Source: Microbacterium sp. NIBRBAC000506063
Lineage (GTDB): Bacteria > Actinomycetota > Actinomycetes > Actinomycetales > Microbacteriaceae
Reading direction: 5' to 3'
DNA: 64,000 nucleotides
Assembly (NCBI RefSeq): GCF_017968845.1
Contig: NZ_CP072876.1
Coordinates: 620,001-684,000, forward strand
In this document: positions 9,043 through 17,535 of the stretch, one piece after another
How positions within the stretch are numbered: position 1 is the stretch's first letter
How the letters are laid out: each line of letters starts with the position of its first letter
Notes under the pieces: model-generated
The model's input: only the letters and a program-made list of their open reading frames with translations
Database searches by the model: none
Told to the model about the DNA's origin: nothing
Made by a program: the position numbers and the translations under genes

Positions 9043-9864
9043 TCAGGCCGCGCGATGCAGCCCCTGCGCGACCGCGCGCATGATCAGATCCTGCACCACG
9101 TGCCACTGGTGCATCATCTGGCTGTAGCTCACCCGGATCACGTGATACCCCATCAGCCGCAGCTGCGCGTCGTGACGGATGTCCTCTGTGCGCTGCGCTC
9201 CCACGTGAGTGGCGCCGTCGATCTGCAGCACGAGCCGTGCGCCGATCAGCGCATCGACCCTGTGCCCGGCAATCCAGGTCTGGAAGTACAGCGGCAGGCG
9301 CAGCCAGCGCAGACGCGGGCGCAGATAGGTCTCGAGTCCCGCATCCGCGAAGGGCTGCGCCTCTGCGAGGATGCGCCGCGCAGCGGGCTTCCAGGGATAG
9401 CCCTGCAGCGACTCGCAGGTGACCAGCCCTTTGTTGAGCGCGGACTCCCAGGTCGCAAGAGCCTGCTCGAAGGGTTCGCACTCGGCGACCAGCGCCAGCA
9501 CGTTCTCGATCGGATCGACGAGAGAATCCGGATGCCGCGGCACCACGGGCCGCGACCAGTGGACGTGCACGCCCTCCGGCTTTCCCCCCGAGCTTCCCGG
9601 AGACGCCCCCACGTGCGGGATCGCCGGCGCTTCGTGCACCCAGAGGCCCTGCCGCTTCGCCTGGGTGAGGCAGCTGAGCACGACTCCCGCCTGCGCGGCG
9701 TTCACCAGCATCCGGTCTGCACCGGGAAGCGCGAACCACCCACGGCGCACGCGGCTGATGACGCCCTCACGCACGCCCTGGTCGATCTCGTGCCGCGAAA
9801 GCCCTCGCTCGCGCAGACGCAGGAATCGGGCGACGCCGTCTGTCTCGGCCATCGCTCTGATCAT
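9043..9864 (-). CDS. AbiEi-like/DUF559 domain protein
   Basis: About 273 residues from ATG 9864 (ATG 9852 is also possible; an upstream in-frame start at 9978 lacks coding character). The N-terminal 60 residues resemble the winged-helix antitoxin domain of AbiEi-type proteins (FLRLRERGLSRHEIDQGVREG, then an RRGWFALPGA wing). The C-terminal 100 residues resemble DUF559, a very-short-patch-repair-like endonuclease fold (YFQTWIAGHRVDALIGARLV, then a DxAQLRLMGYHVIRV stretch). Such proteins are common and scattered in Actinobacteria. No AbiEii toxin partner is adjacent. The gene stands alone between two palindromic repeats, which suggests acquisition as a unit. The function is not established. Confidence 0.7.
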   Translation of the reverse strand: MIRAMAETDGVARFLRLRERGLSRHEIDQGVREGVISRVRRGWFALPGADRMLVNAAQAGVVLSCLTQAKRQGLWVHEAPAIPHVGASPGSSGGKPEGVHVHWSRPVVPRHPDSLVDPIENVLALVAECEPFEQALATWESALNKGLVTCESLQGYPWKPAARRILAEAQPFADAGLETYLRPRLRWLRLPLYFQTWIAGHRVDALIGARLVLQIDGATHVGAQRTEDIRHDAQLRLMGYHVIRVSYSQMMHQWHVVQDLIMRAVAQGLHRAA

Positions 9865-9986
9865 GAGCTCTCGACGCTGTTCCCGCACGGCTCGAGAGTG
9901 GCACGAAAACGGATCCCACTGAGCCGGTTCCGCGCGGATGTGGACAGCTCCGCGGCATCCGGGATCTGTGCAGGACACGTCTCCCC

Positions 9987-10067
9987 GCGCAACCTCGCAG
10001 ATGTGCGCTGTCTCGCACGGATTCCGAGGATTCCTCCGAAGTCGTGCAGATCTGCGGAGTTATGCGG
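9987..10067. repeat. Palindromic repeat, copy 2
   Basis: The left arm GCGCAACCTCGCAGATGTGC (9987-10006) and the right arm starting GTGCAGATCTGCGGAGTTAT (10044) match copy 1 at 8960-9038 in the same orientation. The right arm supplies the TAA stop (10062-10060, minus strand) of the neighbouring TSUP gene. Confidence 0.75.
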
Positions 10068-10918
10068 AGGCCAACAGCGGCGCGATGTTCTCGTGCCACA
10101 CGTCGACGCCCAGCTTGGCGATCAGGATGAGCACGACGATGAGGAACACCACTCGGATGAATCGAGAGCCTCGGGCGATCGCCATGCGCGACCCGAGATA
10201 GCTCCCGGCGACGTTGGCCGCGGCCAGCAGCAGCCCAGCGGCCATAGCACCGCCCGTAGGGGATGAACAGCAGCAGGGCGCCGAGGTTCGTGGCGAGATT
10301 GACGATCTTCGCCTTGGCGCTGGCCTGCAGGAAGTCGTAGCCGAGCAGACCGACGAGCGCGATGATTAGGAACGTCCCGGTGCCGGGCCGAGCAGGCCAT
10401 CGTAGAAGCCGATCACGAGCCCGGCGAGCCCGGCCATGATGTGGTGGCGGTGGCCGGAGAAGCGCAGCGCGGTCGCCACGCCCAGGTGCGGACGGAAGAC
10501 CGTGATGATCGCGACGGCCAGCAGCGCGACCACGATGATCGGCTTGAAAGCGGATGCCGGCAGCACCGTCGCCACAGCCGCACCGCCGAAGGAGCCGGCC
10601 AGGGCGATGACGGCCATCGGGATCGCCGTGCGGATGTCGGGCTTGACCCGACGGTAGTAAGTGACGCTGCTGGTGGCCGTGCCGAACACCGAGGCGAGCT
10701 TGTTGGTTGCCAGAGCCTGCACCGGCGTGATCCCGGGATCAGCAGCAGCGCCGGCAGCTGCAGGAGCCCGCCCCGCCGACGACGGCGTCCATCCAGCCCG
10801 CGGCGAAGGCCGCGACGACGATGAGCACCAGCACCGTCCAGGTGAGCTGCTCGAGTCCGAAGAAGGCGCCGACGTCCACGGGATCAGTCCGCGGGAGGAA
10901 GGGGGAGACGGCGCGCAT
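10060..10918 (-). CDS. TSUP family transporter (TauE/SafE-like)
   Basis: This is a predicted sulfite/organosulfonate exporter-type membrane protein with about eight helices. Typical features are an N-terminal AAFAAGWMDAVVGGGG motif with the family's Gly-rich turn, LATNKLASVFGTATSSVTY, and a second-half repeat GFYDGLLGPGTGTFLIIALV that mirrors the first. The translation is broken at about 10783, 10740, 10386, 10250 and 10232. Each break is corrected by one extra G or C. I place the start at ATG 10918; ATG 10936 is an alternative. The stop lies inside a palindromic repeat. The substrate is not deducible. Confidence 0.82.
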
Positions 10919-11055
10919 CGCTCCATTCTCCTGCATCCGCCGGCCGCGCGAGACCTCGCCCATCGTGGACCCTCGGTTTCTTCTTCCCAGCGCGGCCCGC
11001 ACACGCTAGCGTCATCTCCGGGAGCACTCCGGCACCCACGACGAGAGGGAATCTC

Positions 11056-11232
11056 ATGGCTGGCAAGTTCGAGCTGTACACCGACAAGGCGGGCGAGTAC
11101 CGTTTCCGGCTGAAGGCGGGCAACGGTGAGACCATCGCCGTCAGCGAGGGGTACTCCTCGAAGTCGAGCGCGCTGAACGGCATCGACTCGGTCCGGCGCA
11201 ACGCAGCAGATGCCGAGGTCGTCGAGGTCTGA
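11056..11232 (+). CDS. YegP-like DUF1508 protein
   Basis: This 58-residue gene (ATG 11056 to TGA 11232) encodes one copy of the YegP/DUF1508 fold: FELYTDKAGEYRFRLKAGNG, then a GYSSKSSALNGIDSVRRNA helix. Family members are small alpha/beta proteins of unknown function, often present as tandem repeats; here a single repeat is present. GAGAGGGAA upstream gives a good ribosome binding site. It converges on the binding-protein gene, which stops 24 bases downstream. Confidence 0.85.
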   Translation: MAGKFELYTDKAGEYRFRLKAGNGETIAVSEGYSSKSSALNGIDSVRRNAADAEVVEV

Positions 11233-11255
11233 CCCCGTGCGGCTGACCTCCCGCG

Positions 11256-12076
11256 TCAGTTCGCCGAGAAGTACCCGTCGTAGATCTGCTGATAGGTGCC
11301 GTCCGAGCGCAGCTGGATGAGGGCGTCGTTCACCGCGGCGAGCAGCGCCCTCTTCTCGCCCTTGGCGAAGGCGAAGCCGTACTGCTCGTCGGTGTTGTAG
11401 TCCTCGACGATCGTGTAGGTGCTGTCGGAGCGCTCGTGCTCGACGTTGACGGGCCGATCCCGGAGGATCGCATCGATGTTGCCCGCCCGGATCGCCGGCT
11501 CCAGATCAGCGTCGGAGGGGTAGCCGATGATCTCTGCGTCCGCCGGGGCGTTCTCGCTCGCGTACGCCTCGCCCGTCGTGCCCTGCTGCACGCCGAGGTT
11601 CTTGCCCGAGAGGTCTTTGATCGAGGAGATGCCGGAGTCCGCGCGCACGAGCAGCGACTGCAGGGAGTCGTAGTACGGGTCGGAGAAGTCGAGGTTCGCC
11701 CTGCGCTCTTCGGTGATGGTCATGGCGGATGCCGCGATGTCGCACTGACCGGTCGCGAGCGTGGCGCCGGACTGCAGCCCGTCGAAGTCGACCACCTGGA
11801 TCGAGATGCCGAGGTCGAGCGCGTCGGCGACCGCCGTGAGCAGGTCGATGTCGAAGCCCGAGTAGCCGCCGGGGCGGCGGTGTCCTCGAATGCGAAGGGC
11901 GGGTAGGGGATGTCCGAGCAGACCGTGAGCGTGCCGGGCTGCACCAGGCCGAACTCCTCGCCCACGGAATCGTCGCCGGGGTCGCCGCCGTTCCCACCAC
12001 TGGCGCACCCGGTGAGCACGAGGGCGGCAGCCGCGACGAGCGCACTGCCCAGAGCGAGGGGATGACCTCGTTGCAT
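11256..12076 (-). CDS. Extracellular solute-binding protein (polar amino acid type, SBP family 3)
   Basis: A lipoprotein substrate-binding component of an amino-acid-type ABC importer. From ATG 12076 there is a signal sequence ending in the lipobox VLTGCAS. The family 3 motif GTLTVCSDIPYPPFAFED is followed by GYSGFDIDLLTAVADALDL and by the QGTTGEAYASEN hinge region. One C is missing near 11875 (GCC CCC GGC expected), splitting the open frame. No permease or ATPase gene is adjacent, so it is an orphan here. The promoter side faces the IS481 element 97 bases upstream, which may have separated it from its natural neighbours. Confidence 0.85.
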
Positions 12077-12172
12077 TCCGACTCCTCGGTACGGGCGGCA
12101 TCGCCCACCCGTCGAACGGGATCCATCTTGGCATGCCGCGCGCGTTCGCACCCGGACCGGCCGGTCCCGGCG

Positions 12173-12178
12173 GCTAGA
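12173..12178. repeat. Target site duplication, left copy (GCTAGA)
   Basis: Left 6-bp duplication of the NCTAGN target. Its CTA, read on the minus strand as TAG, provides the transposase stop codon. Confidence 0.88.
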
Positions 12179-13169
12179 TGTACTTCCCTGTGAGGTTGTG
12201 AACGCGGGCTGAGGGGTTTGGCCGCCGATGCCGGTGTGGGGTCTGTGGTGATTGTAGTGATGCAGCCAGCGTTCGTAGGCTTCGGCTCGCTCGTCCTCGC
12301 TGGCGTAGGGCGCGGCGTAGGCCCATTCCGCGGCGAGGTGCGGTTGAAGCGTTCGACCTTCCCGTTGGTCTGTGGCCGGTAGGGCCGCGTCCACTTGTGC
12401 TTGACGGTGTCGCCGAGAGCGTCAGCGAACGCGTGCGATCGGTAGCAGGCGCCGTTGTCGGTCATCACCGCGGTCACGGTCACGCCGAGGCTCGTGAAGA
12501 AGGCGTTCGCGCGGGTCCAGAACGCTGCGGCGGTCTCCTTGCGCTCGTCGTCGAGGATCTCTGAGTACGCGACCCGGGAGTGGTCGTCGACGGCGTGATG
12601 CAGGTACCGGTAGCCGCGGGAGCCCGCCGCTCCCGCCCGGGCTGCCTGCCCCGGGCGACGCCGGCAGCCCGATCCTGCGGGATCCTTTCCCGTGGACACG
12701 CCACCCGCCGCCATCGGGGATGCGGCCCTGCTTCTTGATGTCGACATGCACCAGCTGACCGGGTGCGGCGACCTCGTACCGCTTCGGCTTGGGCTTTCGG
12801 ACCGGCAGCCCGGTGGCCTGGTCCAGGTGCGCCAGCAGCGGCATGCCATAGCGGGTCAGCACCCGGCCCACCGTGGACCGGTGCAGCCGCAGGTGGTACG
12901 CGATCTGGTGCGGCCCCATCGGCGGCTGAACCGCAATGACACGATCCGCCGCTCCGTCTTCCGCGGCAGCCGACCGGGGGACCTGCGCGGCTTCGAGCTG
13001 CGATCGGTCAGCGGCAGCCCTGCCCGATACCGGTCCGCCCACTTCTTCGCCGTCCCCGGCGAACACTGGAATCGTTCCGCGGCCCGCCGCAGCGACCATT
13101 TCCGATCAACGACGAGAACAGCAAGACGACGACGCCCTCCGGCGTCAAAGGCGCGTTAGCGTGAGTCAC
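12174..13169 (-). CDS. IS481 family transposase
   Basis: A DDE transposase. The N-terminus (THANAPLTPEGRRRL after repair) and an HTH part are followed by MPLLAHLDQATG and by the retroviral integrase-like core: PGQLVHVDIKK (first Asp), HAVDDHSRVAYSEI, VMTDNGACYRS (second Asp) and RPYRPQTNGKVERFNRTL (Glu). The C-terminus is RVHNLTGKYI. The start is GTG 13169. At least six single G/C losses interrupt the frame, near 13143, 12917, 12675, 12650, 12345 and 12215. Given the same pattern in housekeeping genes I do not infer that the transposase is dead. The TAG stop (12176-12174) lies outside the terminal repeat, in the target duplication. Confidence 0.88.
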
Positions 13170-13265
13170 GAAGACCTCCGTGGAATCCGATGTGAGGGTG
13201 GTACCCACATCGTCCCGGAGGTCTTCGCCCTACCTCAGCCGTTCACAACGTGTCGGGGAACTACA
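12179..13265 (-). mobile_element. IS481-family insertion sequence, complete
   Basis: The element is 1087 bp. The left end reads TGTACTTCCCTGTGAGGTTG inward and the right end reads TGTAGTTCCCCGACACGTTG inward; both continue TGAACG and then a GGCTGAGG block, so imperfect terminal inverted repeats of about 26-35 bp are present. A perfect 6-bp direct repeat, GCTAGA, flanks it (12173-12178 and 13266-13271). IS481 elements are known to insert at NCTAGN and duplicate 6 bp, which fits exactly. The element lies between the solute-binding gene and the Dabb gene without breaking either. Confidence 0.92.
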
Positions 13266-13271
13266 GCTAGA
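13266..13271. repeat. Target site duplication, right copy (GCTAGA)
   Basis: Right 6-bp duplication. It contains the TAG stop (13269-13267, minus strand) of the Dabb gene, so insertion restored that stop. Confidence 0.88.
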
Positions 13272-13569
13272 CCTCGAAGTCGACGACGGCCCGCTCGCTG
13301 ACCACCGAGGCGACGTAGGCGACGACCTCCTGGTGATCGGGGTGCACCCGGTACTCCTCGAGCGCCTCGACCGAGTCGAAGTCCACGGTGAGCGTGGCGT
13401 CCCAGTTCGCCTCGGGGTACAGGGTGTTGGCGGATGCCGTGATCGCGCGGATCTGCGGGACGAAGCCCTCGAGGGCGTGCAGCCGGCGGACGAGCTCGGC
13501 CGCCTGAGCAGAGCGCTCTGCCGCATCCGTCGAGGCCAGCTTCCACATCACGACGTGCCGAAGGGTCAT
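13267..13569 (-). CDS. Dabb family protein (stress-responsive alpha/beta barrel domain)
   Basis: The 100-residue protein has the typical start MTLRHVVMWKL and core features LVRRLHALEGFVPQIR and DFDSVEALEEYRVHPDHQ of the dimeric alpha/beta barrel (Dabb) fold. The biochemical role is unknown. Its ATG overlaps the stop of the glutaredoxin-like gene (ATGA), so the two are coupled. Its stop codon lies in the IS481 target duplication, and the gene itself is intact. Confidence 0.88.
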   Translation of the reverse strand: MTLRHVVMWKLASTDAAERSAQAAELVRRLHALEGFVPQIRAITASANTLYPEANWDATLTVDFDSVEALEEYRVHPDHQEVVAYVASVVSERAVVDFEV

Positions 13570-13821
13570 GACTTCTCCAGTCTCTCTCGCAGCCGATCGG
13601 CTGAGACGCGCCACTGCGCGTGGAACTCGCCGTCGATGAGCACGACGGGGATCTTCTCCCACCACAGCGCGTGGAGGGCGGGTCGTCGTCGATCGACTCC
13701 TCGACGATGTCGATGTCATCGCCGACGGCGTCGGGGAGCTGGGCGACGACAGTCTCCACGATCTCCAGCGCCGTGGGCACAGATGGCACCCCGGCCTGCC
13801 GATGACCGTGATCGTCGTCAC
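13566..13821 (-). CDS. Glutaredoxin-like protein (DUF836 type)
   Basis: A small thioredoxin-fold protein of about 85 residues. The redox motif is GRPGCHLC near residues 8-15, followed after repair by TALEIVETVVAQL and an acidic DIVEESIDDDP stretch, then WWEKIPVVLIDGEFHAQWRV, which holds the cis-Pro. Two missing C residues, near 13768 and 13683, split the frame. It begins at GTG 13821, overlapping the rhodanese stop, and its TGA overlaps the Dabb start. A thiol-disulfide role is inferred from the CxxC. Confidence 0.8.
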
Positions 13822-14119
13822 GCCCGGGGACCTCGACCTCGCGGCCCTGGGCGATCCACTCGCCGGTGCCGCCCTCGACATTGGTGGCGTCGTAGCCTCG
13901 GGCCTCGAGCGCCTCGACGACGCGCGCCGAGCGCCCGCCGGCCTGGCAGATGACGTCGAAGGCCTCGGCGGGGAGCTCTTCGAGTCGGTCGCCGAGCTCG
14001 GACATCGGCAGGTTCACGGCGCCGGGAACGTGCCCGGCGGCGAACTCGTCGCGCTCGCGCACATCGATGAGCGGGGTGCCGCTGCGAGTGGCGAGCTGCT
14101 CGACGGTGATCGACTTCAC
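13818..14119 (-). CDS. Rhodanese-like domain protein
   Basis: A single rhodanese domain of about 100 residues. The active-site loop is CQAGGRSARV, with the catalytic Cys in ICQAGGRS. Other landmarks are PLIDVRERDEFAAGHVPGAV and the C-terminal GGTGEWIAQG. The start is GTG 14119, preceded by GGAGG. The native end needs one G restored near 13824, giving VPGA and a TGA that overlaps the next gene as GTGA. With the glutaredoxin-like gene it forms a small sulfur/thiol operon; the acceptor is unknown. Confidence 0.85.
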
Positions 14120-14196
14120 TTCATCCTCCGGGGAACGTCGGGTTCGGATGTCGGGCGCAGACAAGAACAGGACCGGATAGGCGTGGTGATGCCTAC

Positions 14197-14217
14197 GGTC
14201 CCTGAGCTTGCTGAAGG
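14197..14217. repeat. Degenerate GGTCCCTGAGC-type dispersed repeat
   Basis: The stretch beginning GGTCCCTGAGCTTGCTGAAG resembles the repeat found in frame within ccdA (5095-5118). It lies just downstream of the bS22 stop, between bS22 and the rhodanese gene start. Confidence 0.5.
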
Positions 14218-14220
14218 CGC

Positions 14221-14319
14221 CTACTTCTTGTTGCGGCGCTGGTGACGAGTCTTGCGAAGCAGCTTGCGGTGCTTCTTCTTCGCCATGCGCTTGCGGCGCT
14301 TCTTGATGACTGAACCCAC
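14221..14319 (-). CDS. Ribosomal protein bS22 (AURKAIP1/COX24 domain)
   Basis: This 32-residue, extremely basic protein begins at GTG 14319 and reads VGSVIKKRRKRMAKKKHRK, then a Leu/Arg/Lys-rich tail. It matches the actinobacterial AURKAIP1/COX24 domain protein identified as small-subunit protein bS22 in mycobacterial ribosomes. AGTGAGG lies upstream of the start. In Mycobacterium the same gene follows an excisionase-like HTH gene and proC. Here the HTH gene is adjacent upstream but proC is 7 kb away. Confidence 0.9.
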   Translation of the reverse strand: MGSVIKKRRKRMAKKKHRKLLRKTRHQRRNKK

Positions 14320-14458
14320 GGAAACCTCACTAAGTCAGGGGTTGGATGTCGCGGTCGGAGTGGGACACCCGGGTGTCGGCACGAAAAATGCCTCGGATCA
14401 GTCTAGCAAACCCGCGGGGCGCCGCTCGCCGCCGCCGAGATCTGGAGGCGCGGAACGA

Positions 14459-14671
14459 TCAGCCGACGTCGGCGATCGGACGATGCAGGGCGTCGGTGAC
14501 GGCCGACTCGGGAACACGGTAGCTGCGACCGAAGCGGATCGCGGGCAGCTCTCCGGAGTGCACGAGACGATACACGGTCATCTTCGATACGCGCATGATC
14601 TCCGCGACCTCGGCGACCGTGAGGAATCGTGCGTCTGATACCTCGGCCATCTTCTGCCCCACTTCTCCCAA
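14459..14671 (-). CDS. Excisionase-type helix-turn-helix protein
   Basis: A 70-residue DNA-binding protein of the excisionase/MerR-like wing type. FLTVAEVAEIMRVSKMTVYR is the HTH (about residues 16-35) and LPAIRFGRSYRVPESAV the wing and following helix. ATG 14650 (MAEVSDARFL) is an alternative start. It is the conserved neighbour of bS22 in actinobacteria. Its targets are unknown; no integrase is nearby, so it is unlikely to be a phage excisionase. Confidence 0.85.
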   Translation of the reverse strand: MGEVGQKMAEVSDARFLTVAEVAEIMRVSKMTVYRLVHSGELPAIRFGRSYRVPESAVTDALHRPIADVG

Positions 14672-14762
14672 TCACCACACTTTACGGCTCGGATGGGCAC
14701 GTGTAAACCCATGTGGTGGATGTGAAACCCACTGTCGGTCGCGGATGCCGCACCCTCTGCCG

Positions 14763-15684
14763 TCAGGACGAACGCCGCGACAGCCGCTCGCTCGCCTCGC
14801 GCACCGCCTGCCGCTCCAGCTTCCGCGCGTCGCGCAGGGCCTTCTCGGCCTCGCGCACGGCCTTGCGCGCGTCGCGCACGCGCTTGTCCTCATCCAGGCC
14901 CGTGGGGTGCGCGTCGTCGGGCTGCGGGGCGCTTCGCGCTCCCCGCCCGCCTCGATCCGCTCGATGTACGTCGCCACACCGTCGAGCGCCCGCGCCAGGC
15001 CGAAGGCGAAGGGGTCGTTCTCATCAAGGAACACCCCGGCGTCGATGGCCTCCCGCAGACTCGGGAAGGCATCGGCGGTGATGAGCTCGCGGAAGAGCGC
15101 ATCGTCGCGGACGGTGATCTCCTCCGTCGTCAGCCCGCTCTCCCTGGCGCCCCGGTCGTACCCGGCGAAGACGATCCCCGTCCAGCGGGCGAATCCGGTG
15201 ACCAGCAGCATGACCGAGATGCGCTCGTCGTGGGTCAGCAGCGTCTCGGCGAGCGCGTGCAGGCCGGCATCCATCCACGCGGCGCTGTTGGGCGTCACCG
15301 GCACGCCACTGATCGGCACCTCCAACGCCCAGGGTGGGCGAGGTAGCTGCTGACCTGCTCGGCATACAGACTCTCGAGCCGTTCCCGCCAGGTGCCCTCG
15401 CGCGATGCCTCCGAGGGCAGGCCGGTCGCCTGCTCCTGCATGAGGAGGACGAGGTCGTCTTTGGCCGTCACATACCGATAGAGCGACATCGGGGTGTAGC
15501 CGAGCTTGGCGGCGACGGCCGCCATCGACACCGCCGAAAGCCCGTCGGCATCGGCGATCTCGACCGCGACGTCGACGATCCGTTCGACGGACATCTCGCG
15601 CTTGGGTCCGCGCTGCGGCGCGGCGGCCACTCCCCAGGCGAGTGCGATGCCGCGCGGCAGTTCCGGTTCCCTCTGCTCGACCAT
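14763..15684 (-). CDS. TetR family regulator with charged C-terminal tail
   Basis: The N-terminal HTH (IVDVAVEIADADGLSAVSMA, then KLGYTPMSLYRYV) is typical of TetR/AcrR proteins. A TetR_C-like ligand domain follows. Two single-C losses, near 15330 and 14930, split the frame. After repair the protein ends in about 45 residues of alternating Lys/Arg/Glu/Ala (DARKAVREAEKALRDARKLE), a likely coiled coil not normally part of the ligand domain. It is divergent from the DrrAB-type exporter genes and probably controls them through the 15698-15740 region. Confidence 0.82.
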
Positions 15685-15697
15685 GCCCCCAGTCTAG

Positions 15698-15740
15698 AAC
15701 TGTCTACCCCGTAAACCGTATGTTATAGTCATAAACAGTT
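15698..15740. promoter_or_regulatory. Divergent promoter/operator region, tetR and drrAB
   Basis: AACTGT (15698-15703) and ACAGTT (15735-15740) form an inverted pair around an AT-rich core (ATGTTATAGTCATAAAC) that stands out in this 70% GC sequence. It lies between the tetR and exporter ATPase starts. Operator function is inferred from position. Confidence 0.5.
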
Positions 15741-15765
15741 TCATCCGTACACGGAAAGGATGCCC

Positions 15766-16707
15766 ATGCCTGTATCGAGCGACCGAAAGGGTGCCGAAGC
15801 GGCCACACCCGCCATCGACGTGCAGGGCCTGCGCAAGAGCTTCGGGGCGAACACCGTGCTCGACGGGGTCGACCTCACCGTCGCCGCCGGCTCGATCTTC
15901 GCCCTGCTCGGCCCGAACGGCGCCGGCAAGACCACCGCCGTAGGCATCCTCACCACCCTCGTCTCCCCCGACGCCGGCACCGCCCGCGTCCTCGGCTTCG
16001 ACGTGCGCACCCAGGTCGCCGAGGTGACGCGCCGCATCAGCCTCACCGGTCAGTCGGCCGCGGTCGACGACGCCCTCACCGCGACCGAGAACGTCGTGAT
16101 GTTCGCACGACTGTCGGGGCTCAGCCGCTCCGCCTCCCGTGCTCGGGCGGCGGAGCTCCTCGCCCAGTTCGGGCTGACGGATGCCGCGAGCCGGCTCGTG
16201 CGCACCTACTCCGGCGGCATGCGCCGGCGCCTCGACCTCGCGCTGAGCTTCGTGGTCACCCCGCAGGTGCTCTTCCTCGACGAGCCGACCACCGGGCTCG
16301 ACACCCGTAGCCGCCGCGACCTGTGGGAGATCATCCGCACACTCGCCGACGCCGGAACCACCGTCTTCCTCACCACGCAGTACCTGGAAGAGGCCGATCA
16401 GCTCGCCGACCGCATCGCCGTGCTCCACGAAGGCCGCATCGCGGCCGAGGGCACCGCTGCCGAACTCAAGTCCCGCATCGGCGGCGACACCGTCCAGCTG
16501 CACGACGCGCACGGCGAGCTGCTGCGCGAGATCCCCACCGACGGCACCGTCCGCGGACTGCGCGAGGCGGTCGACACCCTCGACGAGGCCGGCGCCGACG
16601 GCATCGTCACCCTGCGCCGGCCGAGCCTGGACGACGTGTTCCTGGCGCTGACCTCGGCCCCTGGGCCGGCCGAAGGATCCGAGCATCTTGTGAAGGAGAA
16701 CGCATGA
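15766..16707 (+). CDS. ABC exporter ATP-binding protein, DrrA type
   Basis: The 313-residue ATPase of a daunorubicin-resistance-type (DrrAB) exporter. Walker A GPNGAGKTT, the Q-loop region LTGQSAAVDDALTATEN, the signature YSGGMRRRLDLA, Walker B LFLDEPTTGLD and the H-loop region FLTTQYLEEADQLADR are present. The C-terminal 80 residues hold the DrrA-type extension ending LRRPSLDDVFLALT. ATG 15766 fits the GGAAAGGA binding site better than ATG 15760. The stop overlaps the permease start as ATGA. The frame is intact. The exported substrate is unknown. Confidence 0.9.
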   Translation: MPVSSDRKGAEAATPAIDVQGLRKSFGANTVLDGVDLTVAAGSIFALLGPNGAGKTTAVGILTTLVSPDAGTARVLGFDVRTQVAEVTRRISLTGQSAAVDDALTATENVVMFARLSGLSRSASRARAAELLAQFGLTDAASRLVRTYSGGMRRRLDLALSFVVTPQVLFLDEPTTGLDTRSRRDLWEIIRTLADAGTTVFLTTQYLEEADQLADRIAVLHEGRIAAEGTAAELKSRIGGDTVQLHDAHGELLREIPTDGTVRGLREAVDTLDEAGADGIVTLRRPSLDDVFLALTSAPGPAEGSEHLVKENA

Positions 16708-17532
16708 ACACCCAGACCCTCTCCCCGCGCACGGGCCCCTGGCCGAGCTCGGCGACCGACGGCATCCGTCCCCGACTCCGAGGCGTGACCGCCGAGAGCA
16801 TCTTCGTCGGCCGGAGCATGCGCCACTCGCTGCGCGACGGCGAGTCCTTACTCATGGCGATCATGCTGCCGGTCATGCTCATGCTGCTGTTCACCTGGGT
16901 GTTCGGCGGCGCGCTGGATGCGACCGGCGGCTACGTCGACTACGTGGTGCCGGGATCATCCTCATCTGCGCCGGCTTCGGCGCCTCCTCGACGGCGGTGT
17001 ATGTCGCCAACGACATGCGCACCGGCATCATCGACCGCTTCCGCACGATGCCGCTTCGCGCGGGAGCGGTGCTGACCGGTCATGTCGTGGCGAGCCTGCT
17101 GCGCAACCTCATCGCCACGGCCGTGGTCATCGGCGTCGGTGTGCTCGTCGGCTTCCGGCCCACCGCAACGTTCTGGGAGTGGGTCGCCGCCGGCGCGCTC
17201 ATCGCGCTGTACATCCTCGCGATCACCTATCTGTTCGCCGCGATCGGCCTGGCCGCAGGCTCCCCGAGGCCGCCAACGGCTACGGGTTCATCCTGCTGTT
17301 CCTGCCGTACCTGTCCAGCGCCTTCGCCCCGGTGTCGACCATGCCGTCCTGGCTCCAGCCGATCGCCGGCAACCAGCCGATCACGCCGATCGTCGAGACG
17401 ATCCGCGGGCTGCTCATGGGCACGCCGCTGAACGCCGAACCGCTGTGGGCGCTGTTCTGGTGCGTGCTGATCCTCGTGATCGCGGTGACGTGGGGCGCGT
17501 GGCTGTTCCGCCGGAAGGCGGGGCGGCGCTGA
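16704..17532 (+). CDS. ABC-2 exporter permease, DrrB type
   Basis: The membrane partner of the preceding ATPase, with six helices. Landmarks are SIFVGRSMRHSLRDGESLLM, MAIMLPVMLMLLFTWVFGGA, NDMRTGIIDRFRTMPLRAGA (the conserved cytoplasmic ExG/RTMP segment of DrrB proteins) and a C-terminal helix before RRKAGRR. Two single-base losses, near 16952 (CCG GGG ATC) and 17262 (TCC CCC GAG), split the frame. It converges on the arsR-like gene, whose stop is 3 bases away. Confidence 0.88.
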
Positions 17533-17535
17533 GCG

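Noticed and set aside
9043..9864. The AbiEi-like gene as one half of a toxin-antitoxin or phage-defence system
   Set aside because: No AbiEii-type nucleotidyltransferase or other partner is adjacent, and the C-terminal half is DUF559-like, so a defence role cannot be claimed from this sequence.
14459..14671. The excisionase-like HTH gene as part of a prophage or integrative element
   Set aside because: There is no integrase, attachment site or phage gene, and the pairing with bS22 is a conserved chromosomal feature of actinobacteria.
15766..17532. The DrrAB-type exporter as a sign of an antibiotic biosynthesis cluster
   Set aside because: No polyketide, peptide synthetase or tailoring genes are nearby; the neighbours are regulators and potassium transport genes.
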